Assembly: GCA_003213175.1 (NCBI GenBank) | Contig: QCNN01000001.1 | Span: 89,443-153,442, forward strand | Length of the DNA: 64,000 bases | Source of the DNA: SAR116 cluster bacterium AG-426-B08 | GTDB taxonomy: Bacteria; Pseudomonadota; Alphaproteobacteria; Puniceispirillales; Marisalimonadaceae | Direction: 5' to 3' | Shown here: in pieces, positions 55,536 to 64,000 of the stretch | How the letters are laid out: the number at the start of each line of letters is the position of its first letter | Numbering within the stretch: position 1 is the stretch's first letter | The notes under the pieces: generated by a model | What the model saw: the letters and a program-made list of their open reading frames with translations, nothing else | Databases searched by the model: none | What the model was told of the DNA's origin: nothing | Position numbers and translations under genes: made by a program

Positions 55536-57458
55536 ATGTCTAAAGTTATTGGTATAGATCTTGGCACAACAAATTCATGTGTTGCAGTGATGGATGGTAA
55601 AAGTCCAAAAATTATAGAAAATAGTGAAGGTTCTAGAACAACTCCATCAATGATAGGCTTTACTGATGACGAAAGATTAGTTGGTCAATCTGCTAAAAGA
55701 CAAGCTGTTACAAACCCAGAAAATACACTTTTTGCAATTAAAAGATTGATTGGCAGACGACATGACGATAGTTATTCTAAGAAATTTGCTGAACTAGTTC
55801 CTTATAAACTTGTTTCTGCCAAAAATGGTGACGCATGGGTCGAGGTTAATAAAAAACAATATGCACCTTCTGAAGTTTCTAGCTTTATATTAAGAAAGTT
55901 AAAAGAAGACGCAGAGTCTTATCTTGGTGAAAAAGTTGAAAAAGCAGTTATCACTGTTCCAGCATACTTTAACGATGCACAAAGACAAGCAACAAAAGAT
56001 GCTGGTAAAATAGCGGGTCTTGAGGTCCTAAGAATTATAAATGAGCCTACTGCTGCAGCTTTGGCTTACGGTTTAGATAAAAAAGAAAGTGGCACAATTG
56101 CAGTTTATGATCTTGGAGGAGGAACTTTCGATGTATCTATTCTTGAGGTTGGTGATGGTGTTTTTGAAGTGAAATCAACTAATGGAGATACTTTTTTAGG
56201 GGGTGAGGACTTTGATCAAAGAATAATAGACTACCTAGCTGATGAATTTAAAAAAGATAGCGGTATTGATTTGAGAACGGATAAGCTTGCTTTACAAAGG
56301 ATGAAAGAAGCTGCAGAAAAGGCAAAGATTGAATTATCGAGTTCTGCTCAGACTGATATTAATCTGCCGTTCATAACAGCCGACGCATCAGGTCCAAAAC
56401 ATTTAAACTTAAAGATGACAAGAGCTCAATTTGAATCTCTTGTAGATGATCTTATTAGTAAGAGCATTAATCCATGTAAAGCAGCCTTAAAAGATGCAAA
56501 CATTAAAGCAGATGATATTGATGAAGTGATTTTGGTTGGAGGAATGACAAGGATGCCAAAAATCATAAAAACTGTGTCTGATTTTTTTAAAGCTGAACCT
56601 CATAGAGGTGTTAATCCTGATGAAGTTGTTGCATCCGGAGCTGCTATACAAGGTGGAGTTTTAACTGGTGATGTAAAGGATGTTCTTTTGTTAGATGTCT
56701 CCCCATTATCACTAGGAATTGAAACACTTGGTGGTGTTTTTACAAGGTTAATAGATAGAAACACAACTATCCCGACTAAAAAGTCCCAAACTTTTTCAAC
56801 TGCAGAAGATAATCAATCTGCTGTCACTATTAAAGTTTCCCAAGGTGAAAGAGAAATGGCTTCTGATAATAAATTGTTAGGTGAGTTTAACCTAGAGGGC
56901 ATTTCACCGGCGCCCAGAGGTGTTCCTCAAATAGAAGTCACTTTTGATATAGATGCAAATGGAATTGTCAACGTTAGTGCACAAGACAAAGCTACAGGTA
57001 AGGCTCATAACATAACTATACAAGCCTCTGGTGGTTTAGATGAAAATGAGATAGAAAAAATGGTAAAAGAAGCAGAGGAAAATGCAGAGACAGATAAAGC
57101 TAAAAAAGAATCTGTAGAAGCAAGAAATCAAGCTGAATCTCTAATTCATAGTGCAGAAAAAACGATAAAAGAACTAGGTGATAAAGGTGATAAACAGTTA
57201 ATAGATGATGTTGAAAAGTCAGTGGCAGACTTAAAAGCTTCGCTAGAAGGGGAAGACCTTGAATTAATTAAAGAAAACACTACTACTCTTTCTTCAAAAT
57301 TAATGAAAGTAGGTGAAGCTGCATATAAAGAAAACCAAGCTACCCAAGAACCAGAGAATAATACAGATGAAAATCAAAAAAATGATAACAAAGAGGACGT
57401 CGTGGATGCTGACTTTGAAGAAGTTAAATCAGATGATGACAAAAAGAATGCATCTTAA
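55536..57458 (+). CDS. dnaK: Chaperone DnaK (Hsp70)
   Basis: A 640-residue Hsp70. [51 protein letters not shown] in the ATPase domain; [18 protein letters not shown] at the linker; substrate domain and acidic tail ending [20 protein letters not shown] upstream is a fair ribosome-binding site. Confidence 0.99.
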   Translation: MSKVIGIDLGTTNSCVAVMDGKSPKIIENSEGSRTTPSMIGFTDDERLVGQSAKRQAVTNPENTLFAIKRLIGRRHDDSYSKKFAELVPYKLVSAKNGDAWVEVNKKQYAPSEVSSFILRKLKEDAESYLGEKVEKAVITVPAYFNDAQRQATKDAGKIAGLEVLRIINEPTAAALAYGLDKKESGTIAVYDLGGGTFDVSILEVGDGVFEVKSTNGDTFLGGEDFDQRIIDYLADEFKKDSGIDLRTDKLALQRMKEAAEKAKIELSSSAQTDINLPFITADASGPKHLNLKMTRAQFESLVDDLISKSINPCKAALKDANIKADDIDEVILVGGMTRMPKIIKTVSDFFKAEPHRGVNPDEVVASGAAIQGGVLTGDVKDVLLLDVSPLSLGIETLGGVFTRLIDRNTTIPTKKSQTFSTAEDNQSAVTIKVSQGEREMASDNKLLGEFNLEGISPAPRGVPQIEVTFDIDANGIVNVSAQDKATGKAHNITIQASGGLDENEIEKMVKEAEENAETDKAKKESVEARNQAESLIHSAEKTIKELGDKGDKQLIDDVEKSVADLKASLEGEDLELIKENTTTLSSKLMKVGEAAYKENQATQEPENNTDENQKNDNKEDVVDADFEEVKSDDDKKNAS

Positions 57459-57480
57459 ATATTAGATTTTTAGGTAAACT

Positions 57481-58578
57481 ATGGCTAGAGATTACTATGA
57501 AATACTTGGTGTTTCAAAAACAGCCTCAGACAATGAAATAAAAACTGCATACAGAAAACTTGCAATGAAATATCATCCCGATAGGAATCAAGATGATAAA
57601 AATGCAGAGAAAAATTTTAGAGAAGTTACTGAATCGTATGAAGTATTAAAAGATCCACAGAAGCGTTCAGCTTATGATCAATTTGGACATGCAGCGTTTT
57701 CACAAGGTGGATCTGCAGGTGGTAATCAAGGTTTTGGTGGGTTTAGTGGTGGTTTTTCAGATATTTTTGAAGACATGTTTGGTATGGGAAGAGACCAAAG
57801 AAAGGCTGGTCCATCTTCGGGTTCTGACTTAAGATACGATCTTTCAGTTACGCTAGAGCAGGCTTTTAAAGGTGATCAAGTTGAAATAGCATTGAATGTG
57901 CCAGCAAAGTGTGAATCTTGTGGAGGCAATGGTTCTAGTAAAGGAACTCTTCCAAAAGCATGTAATCAATGTGGTGGGTATGGAAAAGTTCGAGCACAGC
58001 AAGGATTTTTTACCATAGAAAGGACTTGTCCTACTTGTTCTGGTTCAGGCGAGGTTATTTCAGACCCCTGCCATACATGTAGGGGACAGGGTCGTATCAA
58101 TAAAAGAAAAAAACTATCAGTAAACGTCCCACCAGGTGTTGATAACGGAACAAGGATAAGACTTGCGAAAGAGGGTGAGGCAGGTCAGAGAGGTGCTGAA
58201 CCTGGTGACTTATATATTTTTATTGATATAAAGTCACATTCTATATTTGAAAGAGAAGGTAAAGATATTTTTCTAGAAGTTCCTATATCAACAATAGATG
58301 CAATTTTGGGTTGTAATATAAAAGTTCCATGTATTGATGGTTCAAAAGTTAAATTAAACATAACCTCTGGCACTCAATCGGGTACAAGATTAAGAATGAA
58401 AGGCAAAGGCATGCCTGGGTTAAGAGGGAGTAGTAGAGGTGATCAATACGTATTACTTGAATTAGAAACACCTATAGGCATATCAAAAAAACAAGAAAGT
58501 ATGTTTAAAGAGATTTCAGAACTGGGCTTAGATAAATGTACTCCAAAAAGCACAAGATTTAAAAAATTTATAAGTTAA
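57481..58578 (+). CDS. dnaJ: Chaperone DnaJ (Hsp40)
   Basis: A 365-residue type I J-protein: J-domain with AYRKLAMKYHPDRNQ (HPD), a Gly-Phe-rich region (about 75-110), four zinc-finger CxxCxGxG repeats (CESCGGNG, CNQCGGYG, CPTCSGSG, CHTCRGQG) and the client-binding C-domain. It follows dnaK by 22 bases. Confidence 0.98.
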   Translation: MARDYYEILGVSKTASDNEIKTAYRKLAMKYHPDRNQDDKNAEKNFREVTESYEVLKDPQKRSAYDQFGHAAFSQGGSAGGNQGFGGFSGGFSDIFEDMFGMGRDQRKAGPSSGSDLRYDLSVTLEQAFKGDQVEIALNVPAKCESCGGNGSSKGTLPKACNQCGGYGKVRAQQGFFTIERTCPTCSGSGEVISDPCHTCRGQGRINKRKKLSVNVPPGVDNGTRIRLAKEGEAGQRGAEPGDLYIFIDIKSHSIFEREGKDIFLEVPISTIDAILGCNIKVPCIDGSKVKLNITSGTQSGTRLRMKGKGMPGLRGSSRGDQYVLLELETPIGISKKQESMFKEISELGLDKCTPKSTRFKKFIS

Positions 58579-58591
58579 AAAAGAGTTAATT

Positions 58592-59401
58592 ATGTCAAAT
58601 CCAAGAATATCTATCCCAGGTGGAAATGGAAGAATGGGAAAAACATTAATAAAAGAAATATTAAATAATACTAAATTATCTTTATCAAACAGTACTTGTT
58701 TAACAGGTGAACCAGAACTTGGAATTGATTTAGGTATTTTGGCTGGACATAATAAGATAGGCAGATTTTTAACTGATGATAAAAGTTCAATTGTAGAAAA
58801 TACAGATGTTATAATTGATTTTACTGTTCCAGAAGCAAGTTTGTTTCATGCCAAAATTGCAAGTGAGCATAGAATACCAATTGTTATTGGTACAACAGGC
58901 CTCAATGAAAATCAACTTACTGAATTAAGGGATATTGGAAAATCAATTCCTATTGTATATTCAGCTAATTTTTCAATTGGTATTGCATTAATGCAAGATT
59001 TAGTTGAAGATTCTGTAAAAAAACTAGGTTTAGATTGGGATATAGAAATTTTAGAATCACATCACAATCAAAAGGTTGATGCGCCATCAGGCACTGCTCT
59101 ACTTATTGGCAATGTTGCTGCAGAAGCAAGAAAGCAAAAGCTTCATGAAGTTATGTCTGTTTCTAGAAATGGAATAATAGGGAAAAGAAATAAAGATGAA
59201 ATCGGTTTTGCAGTTATTAGAGGTGGTGATATTGTTGGAGAACATTCTATAAAATTTTTTAACCAATCGGAAAGAATAGAAATTAACCATTTAGCTAATA
59301 ATAGAAACATCTTTGCAAAAGGTGCTATTCGCTCAGCTATTTGGGCAATAGATAATGAACCCGGTTTCTATTCATTAAAAGATGTGTTAAGAATACATTA
59401 G
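58592..59401 (+). CDS. dapB: 4-hydroxy-tetrahydrodipicolinate reductase
   Basis: A 269-residue lysine and diaminopimelate pathway enzyme. The nucleotide-binding start reads ISIPGGNGRMGKT, where Pro replaces the usual first Gly/Ala; VIIDFTVPEA, IVIGTTGLN, YSANFSIGI, ESHHNQKVDAPSGTAL and GDIVGEHSI are standard. dnaJ-dapB is a common alphaproteobacterial order. Confidence 0.96.
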   Translation: MSNPRISIPGGNGRMGKTLIKEILNNTKLSLSNSTCLTGEPELGIDLGILAGHNKIGRFLTDDKSSIVENTDVIIDFTVPEASLFHAKIASEHRIPIVIGTTGLNENQLTELRDIGKSIPIVYSANFSIGIALMQDLVEDSVKKLGLDWDIEILESHHNQKVDAPSGTALLIGNVAAEARKQKLHEVMSVSRNGIIGKRNKDEIGFAVIRGGDIVGEHSIKFFNQSERIEINHLANNRNIFAKGAIRSAIWAIDNEPGFYSLKDVLRIH

Positions 59402-59403
59402 AA

Positions 59404-59913
59404 CTATTTATTAACTAATTTACTTATTTCTTCAAAGCAACTCTCTTTATTAAAGCTTTTGTTTAATTCTGTTGAGCGTGTTTCGTAATGTTTTAAAATA
59501 AAATCATTTCTCGAAGTTACAAAAAACAAATCTAAGAAACAACTTTCTAAATGATATTGAAAGTTTATTGTTTTAGTGTGTTTTACAATTAAATTAGGTT
59601 TTCCAAAAATGTTTGTGAAGGTAAGTAATTTTTTATCTAAGTATTTATTTAAGTCAAACAATTTTTGTTTTTTTGAAATACTGACTTTAATCTGGTCTTT
59701 TTTAGGTAAGGTTTTGTCAAGTTTTTTGATAACTTTATTTTGTTTTTTATTTTTTGTAATACTATCGTTTTGTAGTTCTTTTATAGAAGTATCTTTTTTA
59801 TTAGCCGCTTTAGTCTGTAAATTAATAAAAGGATTTGGTGGTTTGCAATTCGATAAACTTAGAATTATTATAATACAGTAACAAAGAGTAATAATTTTTT
59901 TTGTAATTTTCAT
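59404..59913 (-). CDS. Lipoprotein of unknown function
   Basis: A 169-residue lipoprotein (CIIIILSLSNC, lipid Cys23) with a Lys-rich linker and a C-terminal part (about 90-169) containing LTFTNIFGKPNLIVKHTKTINFQYHLESCFLDLFF and KESCFEEISK. The two late cysteines could form a disulphide. The GKP...W/FQYxLxSCxLDLFF layout resembles a small outer-membrane lipoprotein assembly domain, but I cannot name a family. It ends two bases from dapB and is divergent from the PfkB gene. Confidence 0.7.
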   Translation of the reverse strand: MKITKKIITLCYCIIIILSLSNCKPPNPFINLQTKAANKKDTSIKELQNDSITKNKKQNKVIKKLDKTLPKKDQIKVSISKKQKLFDLNKYLDKKLLTFTNIFGKPNLIVKHTKTINFQYHLESCFLDLFFVTSRNDFILKHYETRSTELNKSFNKESCFEEISKLVNK

Positions 59914-59984
59914 AATTGATTAATAATAAAGTTTTAAAAAATATTCCACTATTTTTAAAATATACGTAAAACAAGGATATATTT

Positions 59985-60953
59985 ATGAATAATGATTTAA
60001 TATGTGTTGGAAATGCAATTATTGATATTGTAAGTACAATTGATGACAAACTTTTAAATGAGTTTGAACTTGTCAAAGGGTCAATGAAGATTGTAAGTCA
60101 TGAAGATTTTAATCTAATTTTTGAAAAATTAAAAAAATATAAAGTTATTTCTGGCGGTAGTGCGGCAAATACTGCCGTTGGGTTTTCTTCACTTGGAGGA
60201 ATTTCACAATTTGTGGGTCAAATCGGCAATGATGAATTTGGAAAATTATTTCAAAAAGATATCAATTCTCAGGGTGTTAAATTTAAAGCAAACATCTCTA
60301 AGAAAGACAAATTACCATCTTCCAAAAGTATGGTACTTGTTTCCAAAGATGCTGAAAGGACAATGTGCACATTTTTAGGTGCCAGCACATCGTTAGGACA
60401 TAATTTAATAGACCAAACAATATTTGATAAAAATAAAATTTTATACCTCGAAGGATATTTATTTGATAAAGCGGAAACTAAAAATAAAATAAAGGAAATT
60501 TGTAATATATCCAAGATAAATAATATGAAGATAAGTTTATCTCTATCTGATGTTTTTTGTGTTGAGAGGCACAAGGAAGATTTTCTTAATTTAATAGAAA
60601 ATTATGTTGATATTTTATTTGCAAATGAGAATGAATTAGAAACATTATTTTCTGAAGATTTAAAAAAAAACATATTTAATTTAAAAAAAATAGTCAAAAT
60701 AGCAGCAATAACAATGGGAGAAAGTGGATCAATAATTTTTGATGATAATGATACATTGAAAATTGAGTCAGTAAAATCAAGTAGTGTTTTAGACACTACT
60801 GGTGCTGGTGACATTTATGCAGCTGGATTTCTTTTCGGGATTTCACGAAATTTTTCATTAAGAGATTGTGGTATATTAGGTTCTAAATGTGCCTCTAGTA
60901 TAATATCTCATTATGGCGCAAGACCAAAAATTAAGTTAAAAGGATTAATTTAA
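59985..60953 (+). CDS. PfkB-family carbohydrate/nucleoside kinase (adenosine kinase-like)
   Basis: A 322-residue ribokinase-fold kinase: LICVGNAIIDIV, VISGGSAANTAVGFSSLGG, FVGQIGNDEFG and the catalytic DTTGAGDIYAAGFLFG. The long N-terminal part and VCGxA..D start are closest to adenosine-kinase-like members common in Alphaproteobacteria. Substrate is not certain. Confidence 0.9.
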   Translation: MNNDLICVGNAIIDIVSTIDDKLLNEFELVKGSMKIVSHEDFNLIFEKLKKYKVISGGSAANTAVGFSSLGGISQFVGQIGNDEFGKLFQKDINSQGVKFKANISKKDKLPSSKSMVLVSKDAERTMCTFLGASTSLGHNLIDQTIFDKNKILYLEGYLFDKAETKNKIKEICNISKINNMKISLSLSDVFCVERHKEDFLNLIENYVDILFANENELETLFSEDLKKNIFNLKKIVKIAAITMGESGSIIFDDNDTLKIESVKSSSVLDTTGAGDIYAAGFLFGISRNFSLRDCGILGSKCASSIISHYGARPKIKLKGLI

Positions 60954-63223
60954 TTTTTAAATGATATTGAATTATAAGTAGCAATTGCAGCTGCATTTAC
61001 GATTTCATTAACTGAGGCTCCCATTTGAACTATTTGAAATGGTTTTTCACCACCAATCATAATTGGTCCTAACACTGACCCACCTCCAAGTTTTTGCAGT
61101 AGTTTAAAAGAAATATTAGCTGATGTTAGATCTGGCATAATTAGAACATTTGCAGGTCCAGATAATCTGCAGAAAGGATAATTTTCTTTAATAAGATTAT
61201 AATCTAGGGCAACTTCAGCACTCATTTCTCCATCAAATTCAAAATTAACTTTTCTTTTAATAAGTAGTTCAATGGTTTTAGTTATAATCTGTGAATTCTG
61301 ATTAGGAGGATTTCCAAAATTTGAAAAAGACAGCAATCCTACTTTTGGTTCATAACCCAGATTTTTTACCGTTCTGGCAATTCCAGAAGCTATATCAGCT
61401 AATTGTTCTGAGGTGGGAGTGTCATGTATATTTACATCGCCTATGAATACAGTTCTCTCTTTTGAGACAAGCATTGACATGGACAAAAAAGTTTCATTTT
61501 TTATAGGATCTATCATTTTAATCACGTCATCAAAACATCTACCAAAAGGTCTTGTGACTCCTGTGATCATTGCATCAGCGTCATTTGAAGCTACCATAGC
61601 AGCAGCAAATACGTTTCGATCTTGATTAATCAACTTTTGACAATCTCTTCGAAGATGTCCTTTTCTATGTAATTTTTTATATAAATTATCAATATATTGA
61701 TTATTTTTGTTGCTTAATCTTGCATTATGGATTTGCAATTTCTCTACACCTTCCAGGTTAACTTTTTCCATATTTTCACGTATGCGAGTTTCTCTTCCAA
61801 TTAGAATTGGTATTCCAAAGCCAGAATTAAAAAAAGACAAGGCTGCTCTTATTGTGTTTTCAGCTTCTCCCTCAGCAAAAACGACTTTTTTCTTTTGATT
61901 TTTTATAGAGTTTTTAATTGGCTCCAAAATAGATGCGATAGGATTTATTCTGCCAGCTAATTCACTTTCATAAGACTGAAAGTTTTTAATGACTTTCTTT
62001 GCTACATTAGTTTCAATAGCAGCTTTTGCTACGGCAGATGAAACTTTTGAAATTAAACGAGGGTCAAATGGTGCGGGAATTATATAATCTTTTCCATAAT
62101 GAAGCTTTTTACCATGATATGCCTCATTAACTTCATCAGGTACATCTTGCCTTGCTAACTCTGCTATTGCGTTAGCAGCTGCTATTTTCATAGCGTCGTT
62201 TATTTTAGTAGCCCTTACATCAAGAGCTCCTCTAAAAATGTATGGAAAACCAAGAACATTGTTAACTTGATTTGGAAAATCAGATCTACCAGTAGCTATA
62301 ATTGCATCGCTTCTGACTGATTTTATTTCATCAGGCATAATCTCTGGAACAGGGTTAGCCATCGCGAATATAATTGGATTTTTTGCCATAGATTTTACCA
62401 TTGATTTTGTGACAGCTCCTTTTACAGATAGACCTAAAAAAACATCAGCATCATTTAATGCTTCCTCAAGTGTTCTGAATTTAGTTTCAACAGCGTGACC
62501 GGACTTCCATTGATTCATATTCTCTTTTCTGCCTTGAAAAATTACTCCTTGTCTGTCTATTAAAATAACATTTTTATTTCGAGCCCCTACAGCTTTTAAT
62601 AATTCAACACAAGCTATAGAAGCTGCACCAGCCCCATTAACTACAAATTTTGTGTTAGAAATTTTCCTATTTGTTAAATCTAATGCATTTATTATTCCAG
62701 CAATTGTTATAATTGCTGTTCCATGCTGATCGTCATGAAAAACAGGTACATTCATTTTTTCTCTTAACTTATCTTCTATTATAAAACAATCAGGTGCTTT
62801 TATATCCTCAAGATTTATACCTCCAAAACTTGGTTCCAAAAGAGAAACAGTTTCAACAAACTTATCAATATTTTCAGTATTAACTTCTAAGTCAATTCCA
62901 TCAACATCAGCAAATTTTTTAAAAAGAACAGATTTACCTTCCATTACAGGCTTAGAAGCTAATGCTCCTATATTTCCCAAACCTAAAACAGCAGTTCCAT
63001 TGGAAATGACAGCAACTAAATTACCTTTAGACGTATAATCGTAAGCAGTATTTTTATTTTTTTCAATCTCGAGACATGGTGTTGCAACACCGGGAGAATA
63101 AGCAAGAGATAATTCATGAGAGCTATTTAAAGGAGTTGTTGGTGATATTTCAAGTTTTCCAGGTCTACCATTTTTATGGTAATCTAGAGCTTCTTTGTCT
63201 AAACTTGATTTTTTTTGTGACAT
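60950..63223 (-). CDS. maeB: NADP-dependent malic enzyme with phosphotransacetylase-like C-terminal domain
   Basis: A 757-residue protein. Residues 1-about 430 form the malic enzyme (LAYSPGVATPCLEI, NGTAVLGLGNIGALASKPVMEGK, FHDDQHGTAI, FVVNGAGAASIACVELL, FAMANPVPEI); the rest is a PTA-like domain (KKVVFAEGEAENTIRAA ... DLTSANISFKLLQKLGGGSVLGPIM) that is regulatory rather than catalytic in known MaeB proteins. It makes pyruvate and NADPH from malate, linking to malate synthase. maeB divergent from mutS is typical. Confidence 0.96.
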   Translation of the reverse strand: MSQKKSSLDKEALDYHKNGRPGKLEISPTTPLNSSHELSLAYSPGVATPCLEIEKNKNTAYDYTSKGNLVAVISNGTAVLGLGNIGALASKPVMEGKSVLFKKFADVDGIDLEVNTENIDKFVETVSLLEPSFGGINLEDIKAPDCFIIEDKLREKMNVPVFHDDQHGTAIITIAGIINALDLTNRKISNTKFVVNGAGAASIACVELLKAVGARNKNVILIDRQGVIFQGRKENMNQWKSGHAVETKFRTLEEALNDADVFLGLSVKGAVTKSMVKSMAKNPIIFAMANPVPEIMPDEIKSVRSDAIIATGRSDFPNQVNNVLGFPYIFRGALDVRATKINDAMKIAAANAIAELARQDVPDEVNEAYHGKKLHYGKDYIIPAPFDPRLISKVSSAVAKAAIETNVAKKVIKNFQSYESELAGRINPIASILEPIKNSIKNQKKKVVFAEGEAENTIRAALSFFNSGFGIPILIGRETRIRENMEKVNLEGVEKLQIHNARLSNKNNQYIDNLYKKLHRKGHLRRDCQKLINQDRNVFAAAMVASNDADAMITGVTRPFGRCFDDVIKMIDPIKNETFLSMSMLVSKERTVFIGDVNIHDTPTSEQLADIASGIARTVKNLGYEPKVGLLSFSNFGNPPNQNSQIITKTIELLIKRKVNFEFDGEMSAEVALDYNLIKENYPFCRLSGPANVLIMPDLTSANISFKLLQKLGGGSVLGPIMIGGEKPFQIVQMGASVNEIVNAAAIATYNSISFKN

Positions 63224-63311
63224 AAAATACTCCGTTAAATTAAAATCAAAAACAATTTAAATTTTTTAAAAAAAATCTTAATATTATCTTAACTGTTTTG
63301 ATAAAAAGTCT

Positions 63312-63317
63312 AGAGGA
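63312..63317 (+). promoter_or_regulatory. Ribosome-binding site deciding a TTG start for mutS
   Basis: AGAGGA lies seven bases before TTG at 63325. The first in-frame ATG (63370) is inside the conserved N-terminal TPAMRQY motif, so the TTG is the likely start. Confidence 0.7.
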
Positions 63318-63324
63318 TACTAAC

Positions 63325-64000
63325 TTGCTTTTAAATGAGATTCAAGATAACAAAAATTTAACACCAGCTATGAGGCAATACGTAGAGTTAAAGTTAGTGC
63401 ACTCTGATGCCTTGTTATTTTTTCGTATGGGTGATTTTTATGAGTTGTTTTTTGATGATGCAATCACAGCCTCTCAAGAGCTAAATATTACTTTGACAAA
63501 AAGAGGTAAACTAGATGAAAAAGCAATACCTATGTGTGGAATACCTTACCACTCTGCTGATAACTATTTGCCTAGATTAATTAAAAAAGGTTTCAGTGTT
63601 GCTATATGTGAACAAGTCGAGACACCTGAAGAAATGAAAATAAAGGGTCTCAAAGGACCTTTGAAAAGAGAGGTTATACGCGTAATAACGCCTGGAACGG
63701 TCATAGAAGAACATCTTTTAGACTCTAAGTCTTTTAATTTTTTAGGTTGTATGTTTTTAAAAAACAAAGTTCTTGGTGTTTCATGGTTAGATATATCTGC
63801 AGGAGTATTTCGAACAAACTATTTTCACACTGATAATGATTTTGATTTGAGATACAAAATTTTTAATATTTTGTCAAAGCTAGCTTTCTCAGAATTGTTA
63901 ATTTTAGATGAAAATATAAAAATTTTTATTCCTAAAGAATATAAGTCTATATTAAAGCCTTTAACAAAGGATCATTTCAACTTTGAACAAAATTATAAAA
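63325..64000 (+). CDS. mutS: DNA mismatch repair protein MutS, N-terminal part (partial at window end)
   Basis: The frame runs off the window; about 225 residues are seen. Domain I is intact: TPAMRQYVELKLVHSDALLFFRMGDFYELF contains the Phe-x-Glu mismatch-reading motif, then MCGIPYHSADNYLPRLIKKGFSVAICEQ, VIRVITPGTV and the start of domain II (VLGVSWLDISAGVF). A TTG start at 63325 is backed by AGAGGA; another TTG at 63298 has none. It is divergent from maeB, with a 101-base AT-rich gap. Confidence 0.97.
   Translation, partial: MLLNEIQDNKNLTPAMRQYVELKLVHSDALLFFRMGDFYELFFDDAITASQELNITLTKRGKLDEKAIPMCGIPYHSADNYLPRLIKKGFSVAICEQVETPEEMKIKGLKGPLKREVIRVITPGTVIEEHLLDSKSFNFLGCMFLKNKVLGVSWLDISAGVFRTNYFHTDNDFDLRYKIFNILSKLAFSELLILDENIKIFIPKEYKSILKPLTKDHFNFEQNYK

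Overview
The window is an AT-rich, densely coded stretch of an alphaproteobacterial chromosome. The evidence is gene order: parB-parA-rsmG-mnmG-mnmE-rho-hemJ-hemE, coaE-dnaQ-secB-Tim44, leuS next to a DUF3576 lipoprotein, rph/grpE-dnaK-dnaJ-dapB, ccrM beside rnhB, and maeB divergent from mutS. Low GC, very short spacers, convergent genes that overlap at their stops, a porin and a glycine-betaine-type ABC transporter suggest a streamlined, probably marine, free-living cell. Family-level placement is not possible from the window alone. No phage, IS or CRISPR is visible.

Layout. 1-3.1 kb: the end of a sugar aminotransferase gene, then tRNA-Gly carrying a small integrated element (419-3099). The element is bounded by a 70-bp direct repeat of the tRNA 3' end and holds three secreted-protein genes (unknown, Sel1 repeats, MORN_2 repeats) but no integrase. 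3.1-7.8 kb: accessory genes (JmjC/cupin oxygenase, D-glutamate cyclase family protein, methyltransferase, hydrolase, unknowns). 7.9-11 kb: proXWV-like uptake operon. 11-16.9 kb: UDP-glucose/UDP-glucuronate and hexose-phosphate genes (ugd, galU, pgm) plus malate synthase G. 16.9-24.3 kb: ccrM, rnhB, moaB, a lytic transglycosylase, a degenerate uracil-DNA-glycosylase relative, a TPR lipoprotein, ispE and tRNA-Gln. 24.4-28 kb: a response regulator lacking its phospho-Asp, ribA, a YggS protein and a porin. 28.1-32.7 kb: DUF3576 lipoprotein, leuS, lptE-like, holA.

32.7-41 kb is the left arm of the probable replication origin, with all genes on the minus strand (parB, parA, rsmG, mnmG, mnmE, rho, hemJ, hemE) and two parS sites. 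The 241-bp gap 40960-41200 has three DnaA boxes and is the best oriC candidate. 41.2-48.2 kb is mostly plus strand: coaE, dnaQ, (secB on minus), Tim44-like, Smr, then hisBH-GNAT-hisAFE and a HIT protein. 48.2-54.6 kb: gshB, BON lipoprotein, rsmI, LppC-like, hemW, rdgB, rph. 54.7-59.4 kb: grpE, dnaK (with a heat-shock-type promoter), dnaJ, dapB. 59.4-64 kb: an unknown lipoprotein, a PfkB kinase, maeB and the start of mutS.

How the genes work together: the core is chromosome replication and segregation (oriC, parABS, ccrM, dnaQ, holA) with RNA modification, haem, histidine and protein-folding genes in ancestral order. The most unusual parts are the integrase-less tRNA-Gly element with nested repeats, and several proteins that kept their fold but lost catalytic residues (response regulator, UDG-like protein, RibB-like half of RibA).
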